Shown here piece after piece: positions 18,601 to 26,056 of a stretch of 64,000 bases of DNA. Position 1 is the first letter of the stretch. Each line of letters starts with the position of its first letter. The DNA comes from an uncultured Psychrobacter sp. (GTDB lineage Bacteria > Pseudomonadota > Gammaproteobacteria > Pseudomonadales > Moraxellaceae): NCBI GenBank assembly GCA_947501045.1, contig CANMUI010000002.1, positions 353,211 to 417,210 of the forward strand, written 5' to 3'. The position numbers and the translations under genes are program-made. The notes beneath the pieces were generated by a model. That model made no database searches, was not told where the DNA came from, and worked only from the letters and a program-made list of their open reading frames with translations.

Positions 18601-20677
18601 TGTAGATATTAAAAAGAGCTCTCTAAACGAACTTCATTTCAAGTCAGGCAGTATCAAACGTAATAACACTATAGCTGAAGATACAATAATTTATATACAA
18701 AGCAAACAGAGCAAGGTTTCTTTTAACCGTCGTGAAAACGCGCTATCTAGGATTTTAGATGGTGAGGCCGTAATTAATAACCTTTATGAGTACTTTGATA
18801 CTACTTGTGAACTACCAGCTACGCATTATAACTCTACTATTGGTGAAGAAGATTTCAAGCGATATGATCGTCCTAACGATTATGGGCAGACGATAAGACT
18901 AAATACTCCCCAAAGAGAAGCGTTTGAAAAAATATTGAAATATGGACCAGTATCCTTACTACAAGGACCTCCTGGAACGGGGAAAACTGAGTTTATCGCA
19001 GCATTTGTACATTACTTATTTGAAAAACAAGGTACTCAAAACATCTTGTTGGTGAGCCAGTCTCACCAAGCAGTTAATACAGCAGCTGAACGTATACGTC
19101 GGCACTGCCGTAGGCTTGACACAGAACTAGAAGTTGTTCGTTTCAGCAACCGTAGTAGAACGGTATCAAGTGAATTGCTAGATGTATTTTCTGAAAATTT
19201 ACAAAATTCAAAATATGAATTACTTAGAGCTGAGAAAATTGAGCGCATTCAAAATCTTGGTCTAATATTAGGACTAGAGGAAGACTACCTGCGCAAAAGA
19301 GCTCAAATACACTTTGATATAGGTCAGCAAATTAAGCGTTATAATTTATTGCTGAGTGACAAAGATAATGGGAAAAAAGATATAGAAAATAAAGAAGAGT
19401 CAAAGCTTCTTAAAACCATTGAACAGAATATCGAATCTAAAATAATTCAAACAAATTTGGATATAGATTTGAATCTTAAGCAGTCAAGTATCGAAGATAT
19501 TTATGCTAAGTTGATTTTTGCAATCAATAAAGAATACTCAGTTGAACCAAAGGAAAGCTCTAAAGCTGGTGAGTTAATACAACTTACAGAAGACATGCTT
19601 GATTCATTGTCGAATGAGCGTACTAACTTTGGAGAATTCCTTGCTAGATCTCGACGACTAGTAGTTGGAACCTGTGTTGGTATGGGACAATCACATATTG
19701 GTATTAACGAAAATATCTATGACTGGGTTATTATCGATGAAGCAGCAAGATCAATCTCTAGTGAGTTAGCCATCGCTATGCAGTCTGGAAAGAGAATTCT
19801 ATTAGTTGGTGATCACAAACAACTACCTCCTATCTATTCACAAGAACACAAGTTAGCTTTAGCACGACGATTAGGTATTCCTAAACGAGGTGAAGAATTA
19901 GACGATGCACTGGGCAGTGATTTTGAGCGTGTATTCCAGTCTGAGTATGGTAAACACACTTGCGCCACCCTAAAAACACAATACCGTATGGCACCAGCTA
20001 TTGGTAATCTTGTTTCATATTGTTTTTACGATGGTTTACTAGAAAATGGTAAACAAGAAACCGATATTCCTGATATTTATAATAGCGTACCCAAAGAGCT
20101 CGAAGCCTGTGTCAGTTGGCTTGATACATCCTCTTTACCTAACGCCTATCATACTGGTGCATCTAATGGTAGCTCATCTAATAGAGTTGAGATCGATATT
20201 ATTATTAAATTACTACAGAAACTCCAAAATGATGATGAACTTTTAAGTAGCGATATGGCTACCAAGTGTCTTAAAGAAGGCGATCATTTGATAGGAGTGA
20301 TCTGTATGTATGCAGAACAAAAACGACTATTACGTAAAAAGTTCAACGAAAACACTTGGGATGACAATTTTAGAAAATTGGTAAAGATTGATACCGTAGA
20401 CAGTTATCAAGGTAAAGAGAACCGAGTTATTATTGTGTCTCTTACACGTTTTGATAAACAGCTAACAACGGGATTCCTACATTTACCTAACCGTACCAAT
20501 GTATCGCTATCAAGAGCTATGGATAAGCTCGTTATTGTTGGAGCAACTAAAACTTGGGAAAGTCCAAAGAATAAACATACACCGTTAGCAAAAGTTCTTA
20601 GTTATATCAAAGAGTATGATGACGATTCACAATACAGCCTTGTAAAACTATCCTCTAATAAGCGGGGACGCAAATAA
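15632..20677 (+). CDS. NERD nuclease / pseudokinase / kinase / SF1 helicase multidomain protein
   Basis: At 1681 aa this is the largest gene of the window; it starts with ATG at 15632 after AAGGATAA, 36 bases downstream of hsdM. Residues about 30-170 form a NERD-type nuclease domain (EFDLVV...LIIELKDW, the D...ExK pattern). Residues about 260-490 look like a protein kinase fold with HRD near 369, but the catalytic Asn is Ser and DFG is SGF, so it is probably a pseudokinase. A second kinase follows (about 530-780) with HGDLHPEN near 642 and FDALDF in the DFG position, which keeps catalytic Asp, Asn and metal Asp. After a variable linker comes an SF1 helicase: GPPGTGKT near 1112, VIIDEAA near 1366, GDHKQLPP, TQYRMAP near 1449 and VDSYQGKE near 1588, with a coiled insertion between the first two. 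NERD plus kinase recalls PglW of BREX/Pgl systems; fusion to an SF1 helicase is different. It is probably an anti-phage effector or sensor; the function is inferred. Confidence 0.8.
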   Translation: MEVQDWGGGLTQHEVEAIEKIKANFQASDALAELDRKDSKTISLAEFKKSAPSNPMFPWKGYSGFRLADPKGNKEGEFDLVVITHCNVLIIELKDWNKYKVTSKNNRWYLGSKDMGRSPVSITRDKQYLMDRILKRYKNKFTNKVRTPIIHFLVVMTGNADYSKLDDNEKIHTLSLKEFLQLKDEKKFNDRFRPHPDAKVLNKDFAVFDEIFGGSNVKPKSIRVNGYVAEDEAVFKHPNEVYSEYFAHSEHSKDDKALLRLWDFSKIQNSEAHTPDGRFKLVSREYEVLQHLKGINEELYSACLNYKTVPQKSEMTVDHTDLFDLMPSQLRFNQFIGQIAKQIAIKDRADYVKLLLHKFVDLHNANIAHRDLGTHSVWLSADKKVSLSGFATAFFPKKGTVGDIRDILTVSTDLVQDAYPIEKPTAYQLDVRALAVLSWHILQAKRLSNDSIQSFKKELAANNEWYSIIIRKALSEEFYINAEDFLEAFNEARPTDEKDFSFDKDQLEPFYHNISHSRQFREDEEFIVETDEKEVYLSNGQIVKAWLNAFPVNEDYKARTLFDWLQGISNLKQLSPKYIPNIHEFGVATKSGSLYMVSDFIEDGFMWSELKSLDDKLTLEHKLGIINQLIHAIEHLHGIGVTHGDLHPENIKISPIAADSDDIDYQLYLFDALDFTSNGSSNLNYEYASSHAENATTQMRDIFAVMKMSCELLGVAWGRESAEFPDIAEVISTELSDFKSGFVSLERFKDALQPKPIVQMIEIGIGNRDSFDTLEIYPENDELFFQFEESKNQEKNDILVKFIGLGGLFKAFYSVTEKKFTHVLPPIKRDYVTTRDRKDSQSIISIGVRLTSESRHNLADLNKVLLENTNFTNALDSFIKQLQKTGDAKNQNTEYESDATSETVEITDQPSKKEDSYSFTVKQLWQAILNTETEALPYVTATDSVVWQDEDKVYVPYNGEVSPLDQFNNDDIVQALGKDVANDKTFVYGNVDIKKSSLNELHFKSGSIKRNNTIAEDTIIYIQSKQSKVSFNRRENALSRILDGEAVINNLYEYFDTTCELPATHYNSTIGEEDFKRYDRPNDYGQTIRLNTPQREAFEKILKYGPVSLLQGPPGTGKTEFIAAFVHYLFEKQGTQNILLVSQSHQAVNTAAERIRRHCRRLDTELEVVRFSNRSRTVSSELLDVFSENLQNSKYELLRAEKIERIQNLGLILGLEEDYLRKRAQIHFDIGQQIKRYNLLLSDKDNGKKDIENKEESKLLKTIEQNIESKIIQTNLDIDLNLKQSSIEDIYAKLIFAINKEYSVEPKESSKAGELIQLTEDMLDSLSNERTNFGEFLARSRRLVVGTCVGMGQSHIGINENIYDWVIIDEAARSISSELAIAMQSGKRILLVGDHKQLPPIYSQEHKLALARRLGIPKRGEELDDALGSDFERVFQSEYGKHTCATLKTQYRMAPAIGNLVSYCFYDGLLENGKQETDIPDIYNSVPKELEACVSWLDTSSLPNAYHTGASNGSSSNRVEIDIIIKLLQKLQNDDELLSSDMATKCLKEGDHLIGVICMYAEQKRLLRKKFNENTWDDNFRKLVKIDTVDSYQGKENRVIIVSLTRFDKQLTTGFLHLPNRTNVSLSRAMDKLVIVGATKTWESPKNKHTPLAKVLSYIKEYDDDSQYSLVKLSSNKRGRK

Positions 20678-22083
20678 TGAATAATTCTGAGAACATAGTG
20701 TTTAATCAAGTTGATTTTGTCATCAAGTCGCCTAGCTTCAAAATCATATTTTCCTATATGGATGAACGCAGCATCCCCTTTGTTAGAGAGTTTGCTCTAC
20801 GTCTATTAAAACTAAATTCTTGCAAACCTAAGGATTTTGCTGATTATTTTGACTTTACTCAAAGAGAGGCTGAAATTGCTATAAAAGACTTAACTGACAA
20901 ACGATGGGCTGAATGGAAAGAGGATGGTACTATTGGACTGTCGATCAAAGGTCGACTCTTATTTGATCAAAATAGTAAAGGTCCCAAAATACCTAGTTTG
21001 CAACAACGCTCCCAACGTTTACATTTAGAGTTACTAGACAAGAATTTCATACCAAAAGAAAGAACTTCTAGAGATAATCGTAATGCATTAGAGTTAGGCG
21101 TACTAAATAAAGACTTGTCAGAGAGCAAAGATGTTGCCAAACGCCAATTTCAAGTAGACTTTATAAACCTCAAAGAAGATAGAGTCATAGAAAACCTTTC
21201 GGAAGACGTTGAGTTATATAAGATAGATTTGATTGAACAGCTTTATACTGATTTTTTTAGATTTATCCAGCCTTTCGAAATCAATGCTGAAGATGGTTCT
21301 CAATTAGAACGTAGTGACCTTGAGCTTACTAGGTCTGATAATGTACAGCAAACGATTACTGAAGTATTAGATCAATATAAGCCTAGCCTTAATAACCTAC
21401 CTGAGATTATGCAAAGCATGGAGTCTTTAAGAGATACAGAGACTTTAAAAATTGTCGTAGGTGGTAAGCTTGATTTTCACAAGCTTTTAGATTTAGAAAT
21501 AAATAGCAATAACGAAACATATTTCGTCGGACAGATATACCATCAAAATAAAATACTTGATCAGATTGCCAGACTATCTAGTAAATTAGAGACAACTAAG
21601 AAGCTGACTTGGATTGCACCGAGCGACTTTTACTGGGGCAAACAAACTAAGTTAATTGAAATGATCAGCTCAATTTCCAACGGTGCTATAGTGAAACGCA
21701 ATAAAGAAAAGGTAAGACTGTATAATTTTAGAGTTTATTTACCACTGCCTGAAGAAAGTAGAAGCCTACGCAATGAAGTTCGTGATTTGAAGCATCAGTT
21801 CAAAGAAGTGCCTCAAGATAACCTTTACGGGTATTCTGAAGGTTTTCTGAAGGGCAATACCGAAGTTATAGTATTAGAAGATACACTTGCTGTTGTTTGT
21901 TATCATGTTCAGCTCCCTGATCAATACGATGTCACTCTGCCTGTAGGATTCATGACTACCGATATCGAACAAGTGAATCATATTACAACAGTTACTCAAA
22001 GCTATTTAAACTCACCTATTTTTGATGATAATAGTAAGTTTGATAGTTATGATTTTGGTTCTTTGAATAGTCTGCAGATATAA
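20677..22083 (+). CDS. Unrecognised partner of the kinase-helicase protein, winged-helix-like N-terminus
   Basis: The 468-aa gene begins at the last base of the helicase gene (one-base overlap, TAATG), so the pair is translationally coupled. Residues about 35-90 (FALRLLKLNSCKPKDFADYF and then TQREAEIAIKDLTDKRWAEW) look like a winged helix-turn-helix. The middle is helical and charged. The region from about 265 to 365 alternates strands and helices (IVVGGKLDFHKLLDLEI, TYFVGQIYHQNKILDQIARL, KKLTWIAPSDFYW). I recognise no catalytic motif and no known family. The fixed partnership suggests a DNA-binding or adaptor subunit of the same system. Base composition is AT-rich like its neighbour. Confidence 0.7.
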   Translation: MNNSENIVFNQVDFVIKSPSFKIIFSYMDERSIPFVREFALRLLKLNSCKPKDFADYFDFTQREAEIAIKDLTDKRWAEWKEDGTIGLSIKGRLLFDQNSKGPKIPSLQQRSQRLHLELLDKNFIPKERTSRDNRNALELGVLNKDLSESKDVAKRQFQVDFINLKEDRVIENLSEDVELYKIDLIEQLYTDFFRFIQPFEINAEDGSQLERSDLELTRSDNVQQTITEVLDQYKPSLNNLPEIMQSMESLRDTETLKIVVGGKLDFHKLLDLEINSNNETYFVGQIYHQNKILDQIARLSSKLETTKKLTWIAPSDFYWGKQTKLIEMISSISNGAIVKRNKEKVRLYNFRVYLPLPEESRSLRNEVRDLKHQFKEVPQDNLYGYSEGFLKGNTEVIVLEDTLAVVCYHVQLPDQYDVTLPVGFMTTDIEQVNHITTVTQSYLNSPIFDDNSKFDSYDFGSLNSLQI

Positions 22084-22466
22084 TCGGATTTTAAAGGTAG
22101 TCTAATTTAGTTGTAGTGATTAATATATAGTTTAGTCTAGACTAAAGTCAGAAAACATAATCTGAAAGATCTTCCATCATTTTATAAAATGGATTTTATT
22201 ATGACAAAACTACTCTTATTATGAGTTGTGGGGCTTTTTTTTGGTTAAATTTAAAGGGTTGTCCCGTCCTAGAATGAGTTGACACATTTTAGGCAATATT
22301 CTGACGCGCAGTGACTGTCTCAACTACCCAAAATCAACCGCTCAAAGCAAGACCGTCGTCTAGGTATCGATTTTAATTTAAACGAATTGTAGTACAATAA
22401 TAATCTTATTTGGCTTTAAAACACCATACATAACCACAAACACACATCAACAATAAGGAAAATCTT
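22084..22466. other. Right boundary of the island, 383 bases without a gene
   Basis: The spacer holds the second copy of the 33-base repeat (22209-22241). It is followed by a GC-richer stretch starting TTGTCCCGTCCTAGAATGAG (22259 on) that resembles the terminal repeat of an IS3-like element without any transposase remnant I can read. The DUF1244 gene follows. The repeat copy lacks the left arm of the terminator, so it is not itself a functional terminator. Confidence 0.5.
22209..22241 (+). repeat. Right copy of the 33-base direct repeat, possible attachment site
   Basis: It is identical to 3433-3465 and in the same orientation. It reproduces the loop, right arm and T tract of the tRNA-Gly terminator but not the left arm, as expected if recombination took place within the terminator. 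Confidence 0.6.
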
Positions 22467-22784
22467 ATGGCAAAATTAGAATCAAACACCGAATTAGAGG
22501 CCGCCGCTTTTCGTCGCCTACTAGCGCATCTAGATGAGCGTAAAGACGTCCAAAACATTGATTTAATGAACCTTGCCGACTTTTGTCGTAATTGTTTGTC
22601 CAAATGGTATGTAGCGGCTGGTGAAGAGCGTGGTATTGACATCGACTATGAAGACGCGCGCGAGCTTGTTTATGGTATGCCCTACTCTGAGTGGAAGGAA
22701 AAATATCAGAAAAAAGCCACACCGGAGCAATTAGCGCGCTTTAATGAAATTGAAGCTGCCAAGAACAAGGATAATAAAGAGTAA
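22467..22784 (+). CDS. DUF1244 family protein
   Basis: This 105-aa soluble protein carries the family's signature FCRNCLSKWYVAAGEERG with two cysteines, and then YGMPYSEWKEKYQ. These features are typical of DUF1244, a small conserved proteobacterial family without an established function. The start at 22467 follows AAGGAAAA. It converges on the SRPBCC gene. It is probably part of the native chromosome just right of the island. Confidence 0.85.
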   Translation: MAKLESNTELEAAAFRRLLAHLDERKDVQNIDLMNLADFCRNCLSKWYVAAGEERGIDIDYEDARELVYGMPYSEWKEKYQKKATPEQLARFNEIEAAKNKDNKE

Positions 22785-22799
22785 CCAGAGTTGGTACTC

Positions 22800-23237
22800 T
22801 TAGCGGCTCTCTAAAGATTTAAGCATGCTATTGAATACTATGGTGCCTTGTTTTTGCATTTTGCGATCAAATAACCGCCCTATGAGTGGCACCATGACTC
22901 GGCCCTCAGACACCCAGGTCACCTGCGTGGTGCCATCTCCCAAATCTTTTAGATCAATGCTGCCTTTGTCGTGTGCTATTTTCATCGGCCTAGATTTTTC
23001 GATGTGATACTGCATATGCGTGGGGCGCTCAAATGCGGTGATACGCTCCCATACTTTAAAGGCGCCCGTTTGTACCGATCGTAGCGCGCCGACGCCATTG
23101 CGCTCATCGTCGCCTTGGTTCAATAAGGTAGCCACACCTACCGCTTTAAATAACGCATAATTGGCATGGTCACTTAGCGCCTCAAAGACCTCATCAATTG
23201 GTTTGTTGACAATGCGTTCTACCTTTATTTTAAACAT
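22800..23237 (-). CDS. SRPBCC (START-like) family protein
   Basis: The 145-aa protein begins VERIVNKPIDEVFEALSDHANYA, the first strand and helix of the SRPBCC ligand-binding fold, and ends in the long C-terminal helix (LFDRKMQKQGTIVFNSMLKSL). Such proteins bind hydrophobic ligands or act as polyketide-cyclase-like enzymes. No ligand can be deduced. It is 25 bases downstream of the hypothetical gene at 23263 and probably co-transcribed with it. Confidence 0.78.
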   Translation of the reverse strand: MFKIKVERIVNKPIDEVFEALSDHANYALFKAVGVATLLNQGDDERNGVGALRSVQTGAFKVWERITAFERPTHMQYHIEKSRPMKIAHDKGSIDLKDLGDGTTQVTWVSEGRVMVPLIGRLFDRKMQKQGTIVFNSMLKSLESR

Positions 23238-23262
23238 AATATGATCTCTTCGGTTAGGTTGA

Positions 23263-23979
23263 TTAAAATAGATCGCTCGCCTTATCCAAAAGATGCTCAG
23301 TATTACTCACTGTAAACGACTCACATAAGTCATAAAAGGCTACTGGGTCTTCAACGTTATCGAGCAATTCTCGTTTATTAAGTGCTACAAACAAAGCTAG
23401 CGCATAAGCTGGGCCGTCAATAGACTTTTTGGGATTAAACTCAATATCGGTAAAGGCTTGATACTGCATAACCTCTGTGTGCAGCTGCGTATTTTGCTTG
23501 AGCGCATTGACATACAGCCAGTCAAAAAACATAGTCAATGGCTCTACCTGCCACTCTATCCCAAAATCATTGTAGCCGATAAGTTTGCCTGAGCTATGCA
23601 AGCGCTCGTCTTTTTTGGCCTGTCTTGGCGGGACATCTAACAAGTCAGTATAGGGGCCACCCTGCTCAAAAACCTTGCTGGCATAAAAGATGTTCTCGAC
23701 GCTGTGCTGGCTGCCATTATGTTCATCGGTAAGCTTTAGGGTCAGCGGACTGAGCAAAAAACTTAACTTATTGCCCGATTTACTAGATAGCTCCAACACA
23801 TGGTTAAACCCATACTTTTTGCGAATGACTTGATGCAGATCATTGATGGATTTTTTCTTCTGGCGACTGGCGAACCCCACATGGCGCTCAACGCGAATCA
23901 TGTCTGTTTTTACCAGTTTGTCACTGTTAACCCTAGGCATAAATACGGGGCGTTGTTCTACAGCGTTTTGTTGTTGCAT
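23263..23979 (-). CDS. Conserved hypothetical protein (possibly DUF6977-like)
   Basis: The 238-aa soluble protein has no signal peptide. Recognisable blocks are FASRQKKKSINDLHQ, NIFYASKVFEQGGPYTDLL, GYNDFGIEWQVEPLTMFFDW and FTDIEFNPKKSIDGPA. I associate this combination weakly with a family of unknown function that sometimes occurs near macro-domain or NADAR genes, but I am not certain. No catalytic residues are evident. It is transcribed leftward ahead of the SRPBCC gene. Confidence 0.5.
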   Translation of the reverse strand: MQQQNAVEQRPVFMPRVNSDKLVKTDMIRVERHVGFASRQKKKSINDLHQVIRKKYGFNHVLELSSKSGNKLSFLLSPLTLKLTDEHNGSQHSVENIFYASKVFEQGGPYTDLLDVPPRQAKKDERLHSSGKLIGYNDFGIEWQVEPLTMFFDWLYVNALKQNTQLHTEVMQYQAFTDIEFNPKKSIDGPAYALALFVALNKRELLDNVEDPVAFYDLCESFTVSNTEHLLDKASDLF

Positions 23980-24086
23980 AGTTGGTCATCTTAATTAGAT
24001 AGCGTTGGGCATTATATCAATAGTTGGCTATAAATGGGCTTTGATAATAGGTTTGATATAAATGATATTAAATGTTAGTTAGTAAA

Positions 24087-24740
24087 CTAAGTACAATCAG
24101 GAAAAACCACCACCTCATCGTCCTCTTGCCAAGGGGGATACTTCGTCATTACTTGTAAAAAGATCGGATGCGCAAGCCACTCTTGTAGCCAGCGCTGCAA
24201 ATTGGGGTAAGGCAGATTATAAAAAACTTCGCGATCGACATGAGCAAACTGACGGACAAAAGGCATGATCCCAATATCGGCAATGCTTACACTATCTCCT
24301 AGCAGAAAAGAATTTTTAGTTAGCAACTCCTCTAAAATCTGTAAAAACTTCTCACCCCTTTGCCGATACTCGGTCTGGGTCATATCGGTATGACGATCAG
24401 CGTATTTATAACGATCGAGCCAATATTTAAACTCATTATCGTTTTGACTGATTAGCGCATTAGCTTGGTTGATAACCTCTGTATCAAGCAAACCTTGCGG
24501 ATCGTTTTGATCAAGCGCCCACATCATGATCTCACGACTCTCTTCAATCACCGTACCACCGCTCAGCTGCAAAACTGGCACCGTACCTTTTGGGCTAATC
24601 GTAAGCATCTGCGGCGGTTTACTTTTTAGAACTATCTCTCGTAGCTCTACTTGCAGATCGGCAAATAAAATAGCCAGACGAGCGCGCATAGCATAAGGAC
24701 AGCGGCGAAAAGAGTACAGTCGATGCAGAGAGGAAGTCAT
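24087..24740 (-). CDS. Glutathione S-transferase family protein
   Basis: In this 217-aa protein the thioredoxin-like N-terminal domain has RRCPYAMRARLA with a cysteine at the glutathione-binding position, then PKGTVPVLQL and the ES pair in VIEESREIMMW that binds the gamma-glutamyl group. The C-terminal domain is all-helical, with the conserved SIADIGIMPFVRQFAH. The cysteine in CPY suggests an omega/beta-type or stringent-starvation-like member, with thiol-transfer rather than classical conjugation activity. It is not placed as a maleylacetoacetate isomerase, which would have SSCS near the start. Confidence 0.82.
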   Translation of the reverse strand: MTSSLHRLYSFRRCPYAMRARLAILFADLQVELREIVLKSKPPQMLTISPKGTVPVLQLSGGTVIEESREIMMWALDQNDPQGLLDTEVINQANALISQNDNEFKYWLDRYKYADRHTDMTQTEYRQRGEKFLQILEELLTKNSFLLGDSVSIADIGIMPFVRQFAHVDREVFYNLPYPNLQRWLQEWLAHPIFLQVMTKYPPWQEDDEVVVFPDCT

Positions 24741-25122
24741 AGTTATTTTTCACAGTTGTATTGATATCAGTGAGTGCAGTGGACTTAAAGACAAAGATTA
24801 TTAAGACTCATGATAGCAATGCCAATCCTTCTCTACAATGACGTGTTTGAGTTTCAAAATACTTAACAGCTGGTACTTTACCAAATATCTTAATACCTTA
24901 ACTATATATAACCAGTTGGTTTTTCTGAATAAATATAATGATTTAAAGCAATTTAAAGACCCATACTAAAAAAATTGATACCAAATTGAACATTTTTGTC
25001 ATCATACTATAACGGTATCTGTAGCAGCGGCACTGTTAAACTTAAATCAAAATAAAATAAAGCTAAACGTTAACCGTCCAGCGAAACAATATTAAAGAGC
25101 AAAGTTATTAAAAGGAAAAACC
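24741..25122. other. 382-base spacer between GST and otsB
   Basis: No coding frame is seen. A palindrome AACCAGTTGGTT lies at about 24910-24921, and a likely otsB promoter at 24986-25013. The otsB ribosome site AAAGGA is at about 25111-25116. Confidence 0.5.
24986..25013 (+). promoter_or_regulatory. Possible sigma70 promoter of otsBA
   Basis: TTGAAC at 24986-24991 and TATAAC at 25008-25013 are separated by 16 bases, about 110 bases before the otsB start. Each hexamer has one or two mismatches to consensus. Confidence 0.42.
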
Positions 25123-26055
25123 GTGACTTCAGGAAGAAATCGAAGCTTGAATAAATCGGCTCTATATATTCAGCCAAACAGATTTATTGACTATTTATCC
25201 ATTCAACTAGAAGCTCCTAGTCAGCCTTTTTCTATAGAAAATTATGTTTTATTTGTAGATATCGATGGCACGCTAGCTCCCTTTACTCTCAATCCCAAAG
25301 ACAGCATTATTTCTAATACTACCCTGACACTTTTACAAGACCTGCAAGATTGTGGCGTCAAAATCGCAGCAATCACCGGACGCAGTCTTGGGGAAGCCAA
25401 GCAGATGTTATCTCCTCTTAGCCTACCCATTGCTGCCACGCACGGTTTAGAGATAGCACTCGAAGATAGCGCTGATAGCCCTGATAGTATTGTAAGCGCT
25501 GTTCAGGTTGACACTATCGAGCTGAGTCATGTAAAGCAAGCCATCACGCAAGTGTGCATGCCCTACCCTGACTTAACCATAGAGGACAAACCCTACTCCG
25601 TTGCCCTGCATTATCGGCAAAACCCTGACCTAGAAGATGTCGCTTCTACGATCATGTCAACAGCGCTAGAGCGCTATCCAGATTGGCTATTAAAACAAGG
25701 TAAATATGTTTGGGAGATTATGCCCAAAGGCGCTGATAAAGGTACAGCTATTCAGGTCTTGTTAGACAAAATACGAACTGATCATGCGCTTTTTCCTATT
25801 TTTATCGGCGATGATATTACTGATGAGGTAGGATTTGCTGCGGTACAAGGCATAGGAGGCATGGGTATCAAAGTCGGTACTGAGCCTACCTGCGCGCATT
25901 ATTACGTCAATGATATTGACGAGGTGACAATGTTACTAAAAAGCTTTTTGGCATTTTGTCAATCACATGTTTCTGTACATTCTAACTTTTATCAGTTACA
26001 TCCTAACTTAGCAAAAAACCATTATATTCTCTCTTCAAAACACCGGGGTAAATAA
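25123..26055 (+). CDS. otsB: Trehalose-6-phosphate phosphatase OtsB
   Basis: At 310 aa, with GTG start after AAAGGA, it is longer than E. coli OtsB by an N-terminal extension of about 40 residues and a C-terminal tail. The HAD motifs are clear: VDIDGTLAPF (nucleophile Asp), AITGRSLGEA, the lysine region LLKQGKYVWEIMPKGADKG, and FIGDDITDEVGF. It removes phosphate from trehalose 6-phosphate in the cytoplasm. One base separates it from otsA, so the two steps of the OtsAB route are coupled, as usual for osmotic or cold protection. Confidence 0.93.
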   Translation: MTSGRNRSLNKSALYIQPNRFIDYLSIQLEAPSQPFSIENYVLFVDIDGTLAPFTLNPKDSIISNTTLTLLQDLQDCGVKIAAITGRSLGEAKQMLSPLSLPIAATHGLEIALEDSADSPDSIVSAVQVDTIELSHVKQAITQVCMPYPDLTIEDKPYSVALHYRQNPDLEDVASTIMSTALERYPDWLLKQGKYVWEIMPKGADKGTAIQVLLDKIRTDHALFPIFIGDDITDEVGFAAVQGIGGMGIKVGTEPTCAHYYVNDIDEVTMLLKSFLAFCQSHVSVHSNFYQLHPNLAKNHYILSSKHRGK

Positions 26056-26056
26056 T

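Larger units (their letters stand above)
3433..22241. mobile_element. Putative integrated defence island bounded by the 33-base direct repeat
   Basis: The 18.8-kb stretch between the two 33-base repeats contains McrBC, a complete type I restriction-modification set, a NERD/kinase/helicase protein and partner, and several unplaced genes. The mcrBC and helicase genes look clearly more AT-rich than the flanking metabolic genes. No integrase, transposase or relaxase is visible, so the mode of entry is unknown. The genes from 3603 to 5508 could belong to the native chromosome rather than the island. Confidence 0.42.

Noticed and set aside
3433..22241. Prophage or conjugative element
   Set aside because: No integrase, phage structural, relaxase or replication gene is seen between the repeats.
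24087..24740. GST as the missing maleylacetoacetate isomerase
   Set aside because: It has CPY in place of the SSCS-type motif near the N-terminus and lies far from the tyrosine genes.
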